NCBI GenBank assembly: GCA_965370315.1
Contig: CBDUTO010000003.1
Span: 1 to 64,000 of the forward strand
Origin: 1-14-2-50-31-20 sp965370315
GTDB lineage: Bacteria; Bacteroidota; Ignavibacteria; Ignavibacteriales; Melioribacteraceae
Length of the DNA stretch: 64,000 bases
Direction: 5' to 3'
The notes below the pieces were generated by a model. The model made no database searches. It saw nothing but the letters and a program-made list of their open reading frames with translations, and was not told where the DNA came from. A program made the translations under genes and the position numbers. Below, piece by piece: positions 62,390-64,000 of the stretch; positions within the stretch are counted from its first letter, which is position 1; each line of letters starts with the position of its first letter.

Positions 62390-64000
62390 TTATTTTATTA
62401 AAGCGAACTTGCCTATTTTCTCGCCAAGTTCAAATGCATCTACATGATAGATGTACATACCAAAAGCTACTGTTAATCCATCTTCCGAAGTTAAATCCCA
62501 CGATTCGGCTCCATTATCATCGAAGCTATCACGTAAAATTGTTTTTACCAAAGTGCCACTCATTGTGTACACTCTAATTGTACATTTAGAAGGAAGATTT
62601 ACAAAATCGATTCTTCTTTCACCCCTTCCTGAAGCATAGAAGAGTGGTTTTTCCCATGATGCATTAGAAACGTACGGATCAGGAACAACATATATATCCG
62701 CTAATTCATCCTTTGCTTTTTCATTGTCGACTGAATCTGCAACTGCAATGAACTCATAAGTATCATCAGCATTAAAAGGCTTGCTCACTTGAAATTCAAA
62801 AATATCCCCTTCAGATGGTGTAAAAAGCGTAGAATCAGCACCAAATGTTAATCGCATTCCAGTTTTATAATTAAATCCTTGTGCATCAATAGCTATAACA
62901 ATTTCATCACCGGTATTTAGAACACTATCTTGATAGATTGGTTCATCAAAAAGGAAATCGAACTTCTTGTTTGAAGTAGTACTCCAGACTTCAAAGTTCA
63001 CAGGAACTCTTTGGAATGCAAGAGGTGCAAAAGAAGTATCTACGCCTGGATACTTAACTCTAACTTCAAAATCCTCTGGTAACTCAATAGTTTTAGGAGA
63101 AACGAGTAAACCAGTTTTAACGTCAAAGTTGGGGTTTCCAATCTTCCATCCTTTATAAACAACTTCAACAGAGTCATTTTCTAAATTATATTTAAGCCCT
63201 TCAAATATTTTGCTCTCAAGAAATGTAGGATCATATACGTCGCTTTTATAAACAATTCTATTTTCTGTGGCATCTTTAATAGTTACACTACTTGTGTATC
63301 TACTTAATGTTGTGTCAGTGAATTGAACTTGGTAAACATGCCTATTTTTGATTTCATCGGCAACAATAGCATCAACTTTTACAGTTCCGGTAGCGATACC
63401 TGTATGAGTAATACCATCAGCAAGATGTGGATCAATGTAACCTGCACTTGGGGCATTAGGAACAACAACAGCACAGTTTTGGGATACTGAGACAACATCT
63501 CCTACCAAATTTGTTTGGATTGTCTTACTACATTCACTCGGTGCCACTGGAGCTAAATTCTCAAGATCAGTTAAACCTCTATCATAAAAATCAACATCAT
63601 AACCTTTATCGTATGAGACTACAGCATAATAGTATGTTCTACCATTTTCAACATTTTCGTCAACATAGCTATAAATAAGTCCATTATCCGTTCCCATATT
63701 AAAATTAGCTCCTGTTTCACCAATAGCAATTGGATGAGGACCTAACAATCCATTTTCGTAATCGAACTGTGCAATTGGCTCCCAAAAGATAGCATTGCCA
63801 TAGGAATCAGAGATGTTTTTAATACTATTAAATGAAGGATCTGTAGAACGATAAATTAAATATCCTTCAAAATCATTTTTGTAAATAGGATCTATTGAAT
63901 GTTCAGCCCTATCATCCCAAGTTAAAATAACTCTTCCATCTTGAGCAGTTGCTTTAACTGTAGGTAACAATGGAGGTTTTGTAAAATTGTAATCAGCATC
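62390..64000 (-). CDS. Secreted Fn3-type cargo protein, C-terminal part (runs off the right edge)
   Basis: At least 536 residues; the frame continues past the right edge, so the N-terminus is missing. An in-frame TTG at 63970 is not the true start. An Fn3-like repeat comes first (GRVILTWDDRAEHSIDP, YEGYLIYRS-type, NGRTYYYAVVSYDKGYDVDF), then beta-rich parts to about 450, and a C-terminal FlgD-like/T9SS sorting unit with RRIDFVNLPSKCTIRVYTMS and GMYIYHVDAFELG, ending KFALIK. Genes of this layout commonly precede PorV-like genes in Ignavibacteriales. The gap to the PorV-like gene is 27 bases. The function is unknown; a surface protein secreted with the help of PorV is the natural reading. Confidence 0.8.
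   Translation of the reverse strand, partial: DADYNFTKPPLLPTVKATAQDGRVILTWDDRAEHSIDPIYKNDFEGYLIYRSTDPSFNSIKNISDSYGNAIFWEPIAQFDYENGLLGPHPIAIGETGANFNMGTDNGLIYSYVDENVENGRTYYYAVVSYDKGYDVDFYDRGLTDLENLAPVAPSECSKTIQTNLVGDVVSVSQNCAVVVPNAPSAGYIDPHLADGITHTGIATGTVKVDAIVADEIKNRHVYQVQFTDTTLSRYTSSVTIKDATENRIVYKSDVYDPTFLESKIFEGLKYNLENDSVEVVYKGWKIGNPNFDVKTGLLVSPKTIELPEDFEVRVKYPGVDTSFAPLAFQRVPVNFEVWSTTSNKKFDFLFDEPIYQDSVLNTGDEIVIAIDAQGFNYKTGMRLTFGADSTLFTPSEGDIFEFQVSKPFNADDTYEFIAVADSVDNEKAKDELADIYVVPDPYVSNASWEKPLFYASGRGERRIDFVNLPSKCTIRVYTMSGTLVKTILRDSFDDNGAESWDLTSEDGLTVAFGMYIYHVDAFELGEKIGKFALIK

Overview
The window looks like chromosome from an AT-rich, Gram-negative member of the Bacteroidota/Chlorobi group, most likely Ignavibacteriales-like. 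The basis is six proteins with type IX secretion (T9SS) C-terminal sorting domains of the NYPNPFNPTT type typical of that lineage, a PorV/PorQ-family outer-membrane protein, several TonB-dependent receptors, and a small pilin-like protein with a GGGGGS motif. Assignment to a lineage is inference from protein style, not from a marker gene.

Layout. (1) 1-3.9 kb: the 5' part of a TonB receptor running off the left edge, a histidine-kinase relic cut at a 43-bp palindrome, a pilin-like membrane protein, and an unusual protein that appears to join an ECF-sigma-like N-terminus to a membrane segment and a FecR-like C-terminus. (2) 3.9-37.9 kb: a dense minus-strand block of signal transduction genes. 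It holds seven histidine kinases, several with multiple PAS domains, one with four receiver domains; two large PAS proteins with no kinase; three response regulators; a bacteriohemerythrin; a tetraheme-type cytochrome c; an orphan CheR; an orphan NMT1-type binding protein; and two TonB receptor/YfiR/kinase modules. One module has YfiR as a separate gene, the other has YfiR fused to the kinase. The last ~375 residues of the two kinases are near-duplicates, so the block grew in part by local duplication. (3) 38-46 kb: a scarred region with a plus-strand tandem adenylate kinase (second half degenerate), a methyltransferase, two T9SS cargo proteins, copies of a short transposon-like repeat, an integrase-core transposase fragment, a broken IS256-family transposase, a gene truncated at the IS256 end, and a 20-nt tRNA 3'-end relic that may mark an old integration site. 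(4) 46-64 kb: one tightly packed minus-strand run that reads as a glycerophosphodiester/glycerol-3-phosphate scavenging operon. It has a T9SS-secreted metallophosphoesterase, GlpT, a lipoprotein HAD phosphatase, an SGNH hydrolase, a lipoprotein glycerophosphodiester phosphodiesterase, GlpD, a GntR/UTRA regulator, a PPIase lipoprotein, large LamG/lamin-tail/propeller cargo proteins and a PorV-like protein.

How it may work together (inference). In region 4, extracellular enzymes would release glycerol-3-phosphate from lipid head groups; GlpT imports it and GlpD oxidises it to dihydroxyacetone phosphate, with the GntR protein as probable switch. In region 2, the order receptor-YfiR-kinase suggests an outer membrane to periplasm to inner membrane signalling relay. 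The items most worth a second look are that relay and its fused form, the sigma/FecR fusion, the kinase-less PAS proteins, and the phospholipid-type operon.
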